Shown here piece after piece: positions 55,371 to 64,000 of a stretch of 64,000 nt of DNA (the stretch's first letter is position 1; each line of letters opens with the position of its first letter). Source of the DNA: Tetraselmis striata. Its lineage: Eukaryota > Chlorophyta > Chlorodendrophyceae > Chlorodendrales > Chlorodendraceae. Location: the NCBI GenBank assembly GCA_006384855.1, contig VCJN01000687.1, positions 49,137 to 113,136 on the forward strand, read 5' to 3'. The notes beneath the pieces are model-generated. The model ran no database searches. It saw only the letters and a program-made list of their open reading frames with translations, and was not told the DNA's origin. A program made the position numbers and the translations under genes.

Positions 55371-57448
55371 TTGAATCCCTCTTTCGCAGATGTCCGCCTC
55401 GTAAGTGATAGTGGTATTCCGTCATTTTAGTTGCTAACCAAGTGATTGTCCAAAATGTCATGTTCTTGGTCACACCCAAATGCCGGCATCGACAGAGCGG
55501 CCAGCTCCTTCTTTGCGAGCCTTCAGACAGATTACAGATGTATGAGGTATCCCATTACAACTCGTACGGCGAAATCATACCAGCGCGTCAACCGGGCGCA
55601 CCCGTCCACAGGTGCCGATAGATGCGCCAACACCGACCCTAGAGATAAGCCCCGAATTTTATACATTCCGCCTGCTACCTGTAGGAACTCTGGCTGTAGT
55701 TCTGCCATATTGATTTTTTTCTATATTTGGCCTCTAGTAGTTCGGATCATGTTGATGCAGAAGTCCATTTGGAGCTGGCTTCACTTAAGTGCTCCGACTA
55801 CAGCGCTGCTCAATTCGGAGACTGTTGTTATGTGTGACGCTTTCAGGGGGTGAGAGGGGGGGGGGGGGGGGGGGGCACTCAAGTGGCCAGCTCATGTAAT
55901 GAACTGGCCACTACGTCCCGTCTACATGCGGTAGCTTCCACTACCTTTCCATGCCAAACTTTACTTAAATTGGTGTTCTCTATCTGCATGCGTCAGTACA
56001 GTTAGGGGGGGAGGGGGGAGAGCTTACCGCAGTATATTTGCGTGACACCCCCAAAACTTGACACCGCTAAATTACTCCGGCTTTCTGAAGGTGCATAACG
56101 TGACTTAAGAGTGCAATCACATAACATCCCTGCTTCCGATTCGCAGTGAAGTTATGACCTTGCTGGCACCTGTAGCGCGTATACTCTGCTGCCTCCCTAG
56201 TTAGCACAGCCCTGGGCAGGATCCATAAACCCTAAATCCCCCCTCTGCGGCGCCATGGAATTGGGGCGATGCGCTCCCCCCCCCCCCCCCCCCCCCCCAA
56301 AAAAAGTGTCCATTGGGATTTGGTGTCAATGTTTCCGAATTGTGTTTGTGGTGTGATGTGATGCACTTTGACTTTTCTATGGTGTTTCCTCCTTTTCGTG
56401 CCCTTAAGGGGGGGGGGGGGGGGATCAAAAAGGCGCGAACCCAAAATGTGGTAACTGCATTAGTGAGCCAATGTGCATAGGCCGGCATCTCTACGCAGCC
56501 CGCCTCAATGTACTTCATGTCCTGCTGCAGCCGCGACCCGGTCTCGAAGTTAAACAATGTTCCCAGCAGGAGATTACGAGTGGGGGCGGCAGAGAGGGGA
56601 GGAGGCGGGTTGGGCTGCACTCACCACCAACTGGTTGTACCGAACCTGCACTGCGTCCTGACGAGGGGAGGCGCTGACACATGTTGGCGGCGGCCAGGTG
56701 GCCAGCATGTGCCTGGACGGCGCCGAGCTGGAGTTTTACAAGTACGAGGGCGACCTGACCGAGATGCTGGAGGCGGTGCGCGGGGATATAAATGCGCTGG
56801 CCGAGGCGTGGACACAGGAGCAGAAGCAGCGCTGCCTGGACGAAACCATGAACTCATTCAAGGTACCCCCCCCCCCCCCCCCCCTACGGCGCCTTACTCT
56901 TCTCAACTTACTCTTCCTAACACGCACATGCAGGCACAACTGTGTGTCTGCTTATGGCCATCAGGCATGAATCATGATTTACTTTGTCCCGAGGCACCGC
57001 TCACCTGAACTAGCTGTTGAAGGATGTGCTGTTGCCTGCCTCGAAACTGCGACCATCTGCTGTCTGAATTGCCTTGCCCATTGAGTCGCCCCCTCCCCCC
57101 CGCCCGCCCGGTTCATAATTTTGTCAACATCGCGCTGAGATTTCCACGATGTGGTTGCAGCGACCTCTCTATATTCTGATAAATTTGGACTTACACTTTC
57201 TACTCGTGTCGCCGGGGGGGGGGGGGGGGGGCGGGGGGGGTCAACAGTTGTCAATCATGCAAAAACCCAACATTTGCTTAATCGTTTCTTCATCATGGGG
57301 TGGTGCCATTTGGTAGCAATCAGGTGCCGCCTGTGTGTGCATTGTCATGCGCGTGGGGTTGCATGCGGCTGCGCGCTGAAGCTGAGTCCACTGGCTCGCC
57401 CGGCGCTTGCAGTACTCTGGGTCCATCATGCAGGCCATCATGTCTTAG
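53063..57448 (+). CDS. HMOX1: Plastid-type heme oxygenase, seven exons
   Basis: Opens heme to biliverdin IXalpha, CO and iron in the plastid, using ferredoxin electrons; this feeds bilin synthesis. Exons: 53063-53217, 53793-53878, 54262-54459, 54548-54677, 54948-55050, 56698-56862, 57413-57448. All introns are GT/AG, phases agree, and 873 nt give 290 residues, close to plant HO1. Residues 1-75 are Ala/Arg/Ser-rich ([17 protein letters not shown]), a likely transit peptide. Family motifs: [19 protein letters not shown] (His is the proximal heme ligand), [51 protein letters not shown] (distal helix), [33 protein letters not shown] and the C-terminal YSGSIMQ. No upstream TATA box was seen; the start could be a few codons later. 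Confidence 0.93.
54154..54203. repeat. (TG)n microsatellite in heme oxygenase intron 2
   Basis: About 24 TG repeats in the intron 53879-54261. A second TG tract of about 18 repeats lies at 55331-55366 in intron 5 (55051-56697), which at 1647 bp is the longest intron and also has G tracts near 55858 and 56409 and a C tract near 56277. Confidence 0.9.
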
Positions 57449-57604
57449 CTGCGCCAGCCATCCCGTGATTATCCTGCAGTGCGCCGGCGGGAGAAGTGGA
57501 TTGCACGTGATGCCGAAGTGCAAACGGGGAAGAGCGCTGCAGTCTGGGCACGGGGGCGTGCTGCTGGATGTCGGTGCGCGGACAGGATAGACGTGTTGGT
57601 CCAT

Positions 57605-57609
57605 TGTAA
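57605..57609 (+). terminator. TGTAA polyadenylation-type signal of the heme oxygenase gene
   Basis: TGTAA, 157 bases after the stop codon. This pentamer is the standard poly(A) signal in chlorophycean algae. It is the first plus-strand occurrence noticed downstream of the stop. Confidence 0.5.
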
Positions 57610-59805
57610 TGACAGAAATAGCACAATCAAAAAGCGAAGTACCCTGGGGCCAACATGTCAGCCGGTCAGTCAGTGCAACGCGTCTTATCATTGAAATTTG
57701 ATGTCAAAAGTCTCATCTTCATTTTTTTTCGATATCAAGAAAAGCACTGGTTTAAGCCCATATTCGGACAGCCGTAGATCCGACTTCCTACACCCCTCCA
57801 CATAAGTTTGGGGTCCCTTTTCGGCAGTCTCAAGACTTCAAAAGTCTAGAGTACCTGAACGTAGGGTATATGACATGAAACCCTGGAATCTTAGAGGATT
57901 TTATAAGACCTGCATGACAAGTGGCTCAAACCGAAGCTTTAAGACCTTTGACTAGGGTGTCACGCTGCACTTGGTGCGTGGATGGGCGTCGCCTCCAACT
58001 GCACCAAAACCGGCGTCGGTATCACGCACACGCCGACGCGCGTGAGTAGACAACCAAACGGCGGGATGGCCATGAACGCGCGAGGAAACACATTGGCGAG
58101 GGGCTCGGGTGCATTTGGTTTGGGTGCAGCCGTGTGGGCGGCGGCTAATACATGTCGCGTTGCGATACTGGCAAGGCCTAAATGTTGGCCATGCTTAGCA
58201 ACACCCCCTTGGCTTTAAAACACTATAACTTCTCGGGGTTTGCCCAGAAACACTTGTTACAACTACCATGAAATTCCTCGTTCAAATCTGCGTCGAAACC
58301 AATCTTTCATAATCAAAAAATCGATTTTGGGGGGCCCCGGAAAAAATCCCCAAAGATGATCATCCAAGTTGCCCCTCATTGCCTCAGGTGTCCACCCATG
58401 TTGGGCGCGTGGCTCTGCGCCAAGTGCGTGTCTAAGCCCCATACTCGGTTGCGCGAGAGCGTTATGTGCGTGGATGACCACGGACCACCAACACTTGGCA
58501 TGTGCCGCATCCTAGCGATACAGTACACAGATCTACCAGCCAAAATGCCATTTTCCACAGCATTTTTCAAGGAATTTAATATTAATTTAAGTCCACGCCC
58601 CTACCGCGCCAACCCGCCCACGAACCGGTGCAACTGGCATTCCACCATGCGCCCCCATAGTAGAGCATTGCCCTACGCCAAGGGGGGCATCGAGCGCCTC
58701 TCCTACATGCGTTCGCCACAGAAACATCAGCATTTTCACCCCAAAACTGCTCCCCACAGTGGCCAACTTGTCGTCGGGGTGTCACGACCGTCGTGCCTAT
58801 AGCAACATGCTTTTAGTGGCCTACACGCACGGTGTGTGCAACTTATGCCAAGGGCCGTATTCACCGAGTTTGGTGCGACGAGTGCCGCTATTTCCATAGG
58901 TTTGGACGATTGGCGCAACCCACAATTTTCTAGCTCCAACGCATCATGCACTGATTTCGCATTTTTATTAAGGGCGCCCACAAATGGTCGTATTGTTGCG
59001 CGGGTGGGTATACAGCGCACAATAGGCGTTTGCCCGAAATATTCCCACTGTAGTTAGCATGTATGCACACGCAGCCGGCGTTATCCTCGCCCATGTCTGC
59101 GCTTTGCGATCGAAAATGCAAAACCCGGACTTATGTGGAGGGGTGTAGATTATTTTGCCGATCTACCCGGGTAGCTGTCCGCGGACCCGAGGCGCTAGTA
59201 CGCGCGTTCTTAAAAAGGTATGAGATATCTAACGCGCACAGCCAAACCTAGTACCAGGAAGGCAATCCTATCATACCAGCTCTAAATAGTCGCTAGGGAC
59301 TACCCGTATGTGCTGGAGGGCTCCCATGTGAAGTTTTCTGGGCAGCGGTACGGGTCATGTACCCGTCATGTATGTCATGTACTCATGTACGGGTCATGTA
59401 TCCCGTACCACTCCGATATCGGCATATACCCGAAAATTTATTTCAAAATATTTTTGAATTCTCAGCACCTGTGTTTTCAGATACACCTATAGAGCAGCCA
59501 CCTGTGCCATATTTGACCATACCCGGTAGAAACATGTGTCCATATGTGTACTTTGAGGCCCCAAATCGCTTGTGCAATTATCTTCCCTGAGCGGCATCAT
59601 TGTGGTGCATGATGAGTGGGGGGAACGTGCGTGAAATCCTTACATGGCACACCGGTGCCAAGGTGCGTGTGCTAGAGTTAAGGTCACCACTCTACTTGGG
59701 GTGCCTTCCATCCCAACGCCTTCAAATGCCTTGCAATGTAACGGCCAAGCAATTGCGGGCCATTAAGTCAAAGTCGGATCAGCCTCCCAGCCTCGCCTCC
59801 CAACC
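57610..59805. other. Intergenic, no gene recognised
   Basis: About 2.2 kb of mixed composition with no recognisable protein, repeat or RNA gene. The frames of 60-150 codons on both strands show no family motif. A direct repetition of GGGTCATGTA-type words occurs at 59348-59402. Confidence 0.5.
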
Positions 59806-60219
59806 TTACTGATGCTGGTCAATCAGCTCGACTACGGTGGCTGACATGCTGGTGGCCCATGCACGCTGCCCTGTTCTATTCTCATCATAGGCGGTGCATG
59901 GGCGCTCAGATCCACCACGCTGCACAAGCGTCAGCCCGGTCGCCAGCCTCATCCCGCGCCCCACGCCCCCCAGATCCTCAGCCGCGCCTCCCTGCTGCGC
60001 GAGTTGTCCGGCCTCGGCACCGCGCCGGAAATTGGCGGCGCCCATAAGCGCGAGGCGCCCCGCCGGTGAGCCATTGCCCCGCAGATCAGTCAGGGAGTTG
60101 CACGCATCGGGCAGGCCACGCCGGGGGCATACACCGGGAGGAGGCTGTGCGGGTGGCGCCGCACCGGTGGCGGGTACTGGGCTGGACTTGGGCCCGAGGC
60201 GGGATTGCGACCCACTCAC
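59806..60219 (-). CDS. Unassigned coding-like exon
   Basis: An open minus-strand frame whose middle reads like a structured protein: DACNSLTDLRGNGSPAG, RLALMGAANFRRGAEAGQL, GRGMRLATGLTLVQ, ATSMSATVVELIDQHQ. No family recognised. It lies downstream of 60522-61031 on the same strand and could belong to the same spliced gene, with the (CT)n tract at 60409-60433 in the intervening sequence. Start and end are not reliable. Confidence 0.3.
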   Translation of the reverse strand: MSGSQSRLGPKSSPVPATGAAPPAQPPPGVCPRRGLPDACNSLTDLRGNGSPAGRLALMGAANFRRGAEAGQLAQQGGAAEDLGGVGRGMRLATGLTLVQRGGSERPCTAYDENRTGQRAWATSMSATVVELIDQHQ

Positions 60220-60408
60220 CTATCGCCCTCCCCCACCCCAACATACCATCGCTACACTCGCCGTCAGGCAGGGCTCAATACATGCGCGCCGCTGCTTCGT
60301 CCAGCCACCGCCCATACATACATCGAGTGTAATTTAATTGTCTTATATACATACACGCGCCTACGCCTACAGATACGCGCCACCTGCTGTGTCTTTCCCT
60401 CCCTGTCG

Positions 60409-60433
60409 CTCTCTCTCTCTCTCTCTCTCTTTC
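60409..60433. repeat. (CT)n microsatellite
   Basis: About 12 CT repeats in a pyrimidine-rich stretch. Confidence 0.85.
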
Positions 60434-60521
60434 CCTCTCCCCCTTTCGCATCTTATTGCATCTTGGAGCATGTGTGTGTGGTGTCACCCCATTGCAGGGC
60501 AAGGTCATTGATGTATACCAC

Positions 60522-61031
60522 TTAGTCATGGCAGGGCAAGTCCACCCTCGCTGGCCGGGAGAGACGCCGACATGCGACTAGGAGATATTCTCCTGGCGCG
60601 TCCGGGTGCGGGCCGTACACGTCCCCTGGCGGGTCGTCCATCCCTGCATCGGCCGGATCGCTTAACGCCGCTTCCATCAGCGTCCGTGTGTTAATCTGCA
60701 CGTGCCTCGGTGTAGGTATACATGACGCTCTTGCCCGTCTCTGTGCCGGGTGAGGGCAGTGGGGCGCAGCTGGCACTACCTTCGGCGGGCACGCGTCGGG
60801 GAACGCCACTGTAACCCTCCCGACATTCGTTCCTACGACCGTACCCTTCATGACCGCCGTGTCAGGGTCACCCTCAGGGTTATACTTCTTCCATTTGGCC
60901 TTGTAATGATCGCCCAGGCGGCTCACCATGGTGGTGACGTCGTCGCAAGCCTGGTACCTCATTGTGGAGATCGGCGGGTGGACAGGTGGAATGCCCAATG
61001 CGCGACAGCGCACCGCCGTCATATACGACAC
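60522..61031 (-). CDS. Unassigned coding-like exon next to the gypsy LTR
   Basis: Open for 169 codons. Structured segment: YQACDDVTTMVSRLGDHYKAK, WKKYNPEGDPDT, MKGTVVGTNVGRVTVAFPD, then after a Pro-rich stretch HVQINTRTLMEAALSD. The alternation of charged and beta-prone residues (KGTVVGTNVGRVTV) looks like a small beta domain. No family recognised. The minus-strand sequence TGTCGCAG at about 61032 can act as splice acceptor, so the gene may continue upstream into, or have been cut by, the LTR. Confidence 0.35.
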   Translation of the reverse strand: MSYMTAVRCRALGIPPVHPPISTMRYQACDDVTTMVSRLGDHYKAKWKKYNPEGDPDTAVMKGTVVGTNVGRVTVAFPDACPPKVVPAAPHCPHPAQRRARASCIPTPRHVQINTRTLMEAALSDPADAGMDDPPGDVYGPHPDAPGEYLLVACRRLSRPARVDLPCHD

Positions 61032-61032
61032 C

Positions 61033-61555
61033 TGCGACAGTCTCGCCCCTCACACGCGCAAAAGGCAAGACTGGCGTGAAAACACAGAGGCAATAAAGAA
61101 GAAAGAAACAATGGTTACAACGTTGTCACCACCCGCCGCTATTTATGCGTATGGCTAGCTCACAGCTAGCCACCACCAAGCGGCACGCGCACTGCTAAGC
61201 GCGTCACCGTGGAGAGTCGTGCCTTGAAGTGTCGAACAGGAGGTCGTCGCTTAGAGACCTCCGCACATGTAGTTGACACATCAGTTTATACACAAGTATA
61301 CAACTGATGTTACAGAGGCAGGTGCATTATACATATATGCCCGCTACGGGTACGCACATGCGTATTATCCCGTAACTACTACTGAACAGTGTACCGGTAC
61401 CAGTAGGACTCATCTCATGATTCATCATCCACCAGTACTCGTATTGTGGCGCGTGACACACGCGCGCACACATACGATACAGCAGGTACTCGTACATGAA
61501 TGATGCTACGATCATACAGTACCCGTACAGAGTATGCCATTATTGTCACACTACA
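61033..61555 (-). repeat. Gypsy 3' LTR
   Basis: Starts TGTAGTGTGACAATAATGG at 61555 directly after the purine tract AAGGGGGAGAGA (61556-61567). A TATA-like ATAAATAG lies at 61139-61146 and a TGTAA at 61115-61119, both on the minus strand. The inner end is set at CTGTCGCA (61033) only because an LTR should end in CA; without the 5' LTR this is uncertain by tens of bases. Confidence 0.6.
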
Positions 61556-61714
61556 TCTCTCCCCCTTGACAACAGTATGAAATAGCATTCCACAGGCAGT
61601 TTAATTTGCAGTCGGCACACGTGCCGGGTATTTATGCATATGCTCCACAAATTCAGGTGACTTTACAAAGTCCAACCATTTGGAGTAGCCATAAAATCCT
61701 GCAATGCTATTGTC

Positions 61715-63028
61715 CTTTTAACATCAAACAAACGATGCTAAACAGGGGCAATAGACTCATCCGCAAAGTGAACAAGAAATTGCAACTGAGTACCACGTAA
61801 ACCGGGCATGGAACCGATATTAACGCTGGTAATCTTGTCAATCTCATACTCATCATCAGAGTCGTCACCGGTACCAACAACAAGAGGTACATGCGGGCGC
61901 AACGGCGCAGTGGGACAGGGTCTCACGTTATTAACATGAAATACTGGGTGCAACTTAACACCAGCAGGTAATTTCAGTCGATAACTATGACCGCCAATTT
62001 TCTCTACAATAGAAAATGGGCCAAGCTGCTTGTCCATCAGCTTTTTGCAAGGCTGACCTTTGACCTTAAGCAGACGGGTATCCACAGATACTCTATCTCC
62101 AACATTGAAGATAGGAGGATTGCGCTGTTGCCTAACACTAGGACGAACAGTCAATTCATCTTTATGGACAGCCAACACTGACCGAACCAACTCGTGAATC
62201 TCCTTCATATTTGGACACGTTGCTGAGCATCACGAGAGAATGCTATTGTTGGTCTCATACCAAACAATACATCCGGAGGCGTTTCAGGATTGAAACCATA
62301 CATAACCTCAAATGGTGCATGCTCAATGCCAAGTGCTTTGTTGGAATTATACGCAAATTCCATCAATGGTAACTGGTCTACCCAGTTTGAACCATCGAAA
62401 CAACCAAAACGCACGAGCCAACTCAGTGACTATGGGCATTAATGCGTTCAGTCAAACCATCTGTTTCAGGATGTTGGCCACTAGACATGTTCAATTTAGT
62501 GCCAAGTCTCCGCCACAGAGTTTGCCAGAATGCAGACAGGAACCGTGGATCTCTATCAGAGACGATCAGACGAGGTATTCCATGCAGCCTGAATACTTCC
62601 TTCAGAAATAATTCAGCTGCCTGTCCACCAGTCACGTTGACTGTAGTTGGAATAAAATGTGCTTGCCGGGACAGATGGCAACACACAACCAACATAGTAT
62701 TATAACCATTACTCTCAGGTAACTCGGTTATAAAATCCAAACCAACCGTATGCCATGGACGTGGCGGTACTGGTAAGGGCTGTGTTGGTGCAGGTGGCTG
62801 CGGACGTGCACGAACACGCCGGCACACCGAACATTGTTCACAATAGGTTTTCACGTCATGTCGTATGCGTGTCCACCAAAAACGGTCCAAGGCACGTGCC
62901 AAGGTGCTTGCATACGCACGGTGACCAACAGAATCATGTAGCTCATACAATATCTTATTGATGATGTCACGATTGGTTGGTATGCAAAGACGTCCATGTC
63001 TCCAAAAATAACCATTGTGCTCTACCAC
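61715..63028 (-). pseudogene. Gypsy integrase with GPF and chromodomain-like tail
   Basis: Zinc-binding HDSVGHRAYAST...CEQCSVC, then catalytic core: GLDFITELPES (Asp), IVSDRDPRFLS (Asp) and DGLTERIN (Glu). After a short deletion and stop near 62423 the core resumes as NWVDQLPLMEFAYNSNKA. A 2-base AT insertion near 62207 shifts the frame to MKEIHELVRSVLAVHKDE. Then NVGDRVSVDTRLLK, LGPFSIVEKIGGHSYRLKLP (GPF/Y module), HPVFHVNNVRPC and DEYEIDKITSV with LQFLVHF, a chromodomain-like end. A TAG at 61738 interrupts before HRLFDVKRT, where Trp is expected. Confidence 0.85.
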
Positions 63029-64000
63029 ATGACCGGACTGCTTCCACCCCCCCCCCCCATAAGGAGTAGAAACGCGTCCTCTGCATATCCAGCCTTAATA
63101 AGGTGAGAATATTGTCATCAAGGCTAAGTGACGACGCACTTACAGCCGACAATACCGCAGTACATGGGCGATGTTCACTCACGAGTGATTCAGCCGCGTC
63201 TGGCACATCCCCGTCCAATATAAGCCACCGAAACCAATCGGCTTAAAATCCGTCTACGCGACAACCGGATCGGCTTCATTTCATTGCCCTTTCGGTATGC
63301 AAGAGATATGGACCCAACAAACGGCTGCAAGTCGCGTACATAGCGCACTTGCGCCGGTTCAACCTTTCTGCCCAGTTGCCTGAGCAGATGACGCAGGGTG
63401 TCATGATCTGAGACAACAAGAATCGACAGCACCCTTCAAGGTACAACGCCAGTGCTTAATTGATTCACAAACAGCCAAAGCTTCCCAAATCATAAGCACT
63501 GTAGTAATACCACGCTCAGCTGCATTCAGCTTTCGCGCCCAGTAAACTCACGGGTTGAGGACATCCTCCCTTGGTCCTGCAGTAGCACTGCAGCAAGCCC
63601 TACGTTGGACGCATCTGTCGCTACGGTGAACGTCGCATCCGCCCCCATGGAAGGAATGGAAAGACACGAAGCGGAAATCAATCGCAGACGCATGGTCTCA
63701 AAGGCTTCCTGACACCGGGCCGTTGACCAGATTCAACATGAACTGGTTAGACCTTACGCAATAAGTCAGTCAATGGTGCAGTTAATATCCTGAAATGATG
63801 AATAAACTTGACAGTAGACAAATTTCAGAATTGTACAAACTTCTGATTTCACTCTTGAGTTTTAGGGGACAGGGCCAATCCCTAACTGCAGCCACTTTGG
63901 CCTCTGAAAAAACAGACAACTTACCATCAGCGACGGTATACCCCAAATAATCCATAGATTGCATGCCAAAGAAACATTCTTTAATTGCAACCTCAGATTA
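63029..64000 (-). pseudogene. Gypsy RT end and RNase H
   Basis: At the window edge MDYLGYTVADGKLSVFSE and KVAAVRDWPCP mark the end of the RT. RNase H follows: FTVATDASNVGLAAVLLQDQG (Asp), ARKLNAAERGITT, EALAVCESIKHW (Glu), VVSDHDTLRHLL (Asp) and VRYVRDLQPFVGS, where RNase H usually ends. Several frameshifts lie between these pieces (near 63430, 63550 and 63740). A C tract at 63050 falls in the linker to the integrase. Confidence 0.8.

Larger units (their letters stand above)
61033..64000 (-). mobile_element. Ty3/gypsy retrotransposon, 3' part
   Basis: Minus strand: the element enters at the window edge within the RT and continues through RNase H, integrase and a C-terminal GPF/chromodomain-like region to a polypurine tract and 3' LTR. 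RNase H before integrase and the chromodomain-like tail place it in Ty3/gypsy, chromovirus-like. Frameshifts and stops show it is inactive. The 5' half lies beyond position 64000. Confidence 0.88.

Noticed and set aside
57980..58800. Possible zinc-finger gene (CLRCPPML, CAKC)
   Set aside because: Only two Cys pairs in an otherwise unsupported frame, with competing frames on the other strand.
1469..59295. Recurrent 9-mer TAGTCGCTA (for example 1469, 21545, 48325, 59287)
   Set aside because: More frequent than chance, but several hits are copies of the same repeats or lie by TATA-like sequences; no common flanking structure.

Overview
The window is nuclear DNA of a GC-rich eukaryotic alga, most likely a chlorophycean green alga. 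It holds one spliced host gene, for a plastid-type heme oxygenase, with plant-like motifs and a TGTAA element 157 bases past its stop (the usual chlorophycean poly(A) signal). (TG)n tracts, long G/C homopolymers and introns are common. Almost everything else is transposable elements, most of them degenerate. The lineage is an inference; no marker gene settles it.

Layout. 1-1.2 kb: a short Harbinger-like element. 3.2-7.2 kb (minus): a decayed non-LTR retrotransposon. 7.7-12.1 kb (minus): a decayed DIRS-type element (gag-like, RT, RNase H, tyrosine recombinase) with a small hAT-like element inserted in it. 14.0-52.4 kb (plus): a Ty1/copia element split by two insertions. 53.1-57.6 kb (plus): the heme oxygenase gene. 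59.8-61.0 kb (minus): unassigned coding-like sequence. 61.0-64.0 kb (minus): the 3' half of a Ty3/gypsy element that runs off the window.

The copia element is the outer shell of a nested stack whose boundaries can be read directly. (1) Its protease region is split at 15178 by a 6950-bp cluster of four non-autonomous LTR units (target duplication GGCAG). (2) Its RT is split just after the YVDD motif by element D, 24297-51736 (12-bp terminal inverted repeats, 2-bp duplication CA). (3) D contains a ~188-bp satellite array, which is split by a 21.1-kb CACTA element A, 27287-48379 (duplication TAC). (4) A is split by an inverted, internally deleted relative A', 38130-45971 (duplication ACA). (5) A' is split by a 998-bp hAT-like element, 41630-42627 (duplication ATCGACAC). 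Removing either insertion from copia restores its reading frame across the junction.

CACTA element A carries a Tnp2-like transposase gene (plus), a Cys-rich ORF, an unassigned multi-exon gene and a Ulp1-like cysteine protease gene (all minus), and a small basic protein gene (plus). A and A' are broken at different places. No bacterial genes, CRISPR arrays or rRNA genes were seen.
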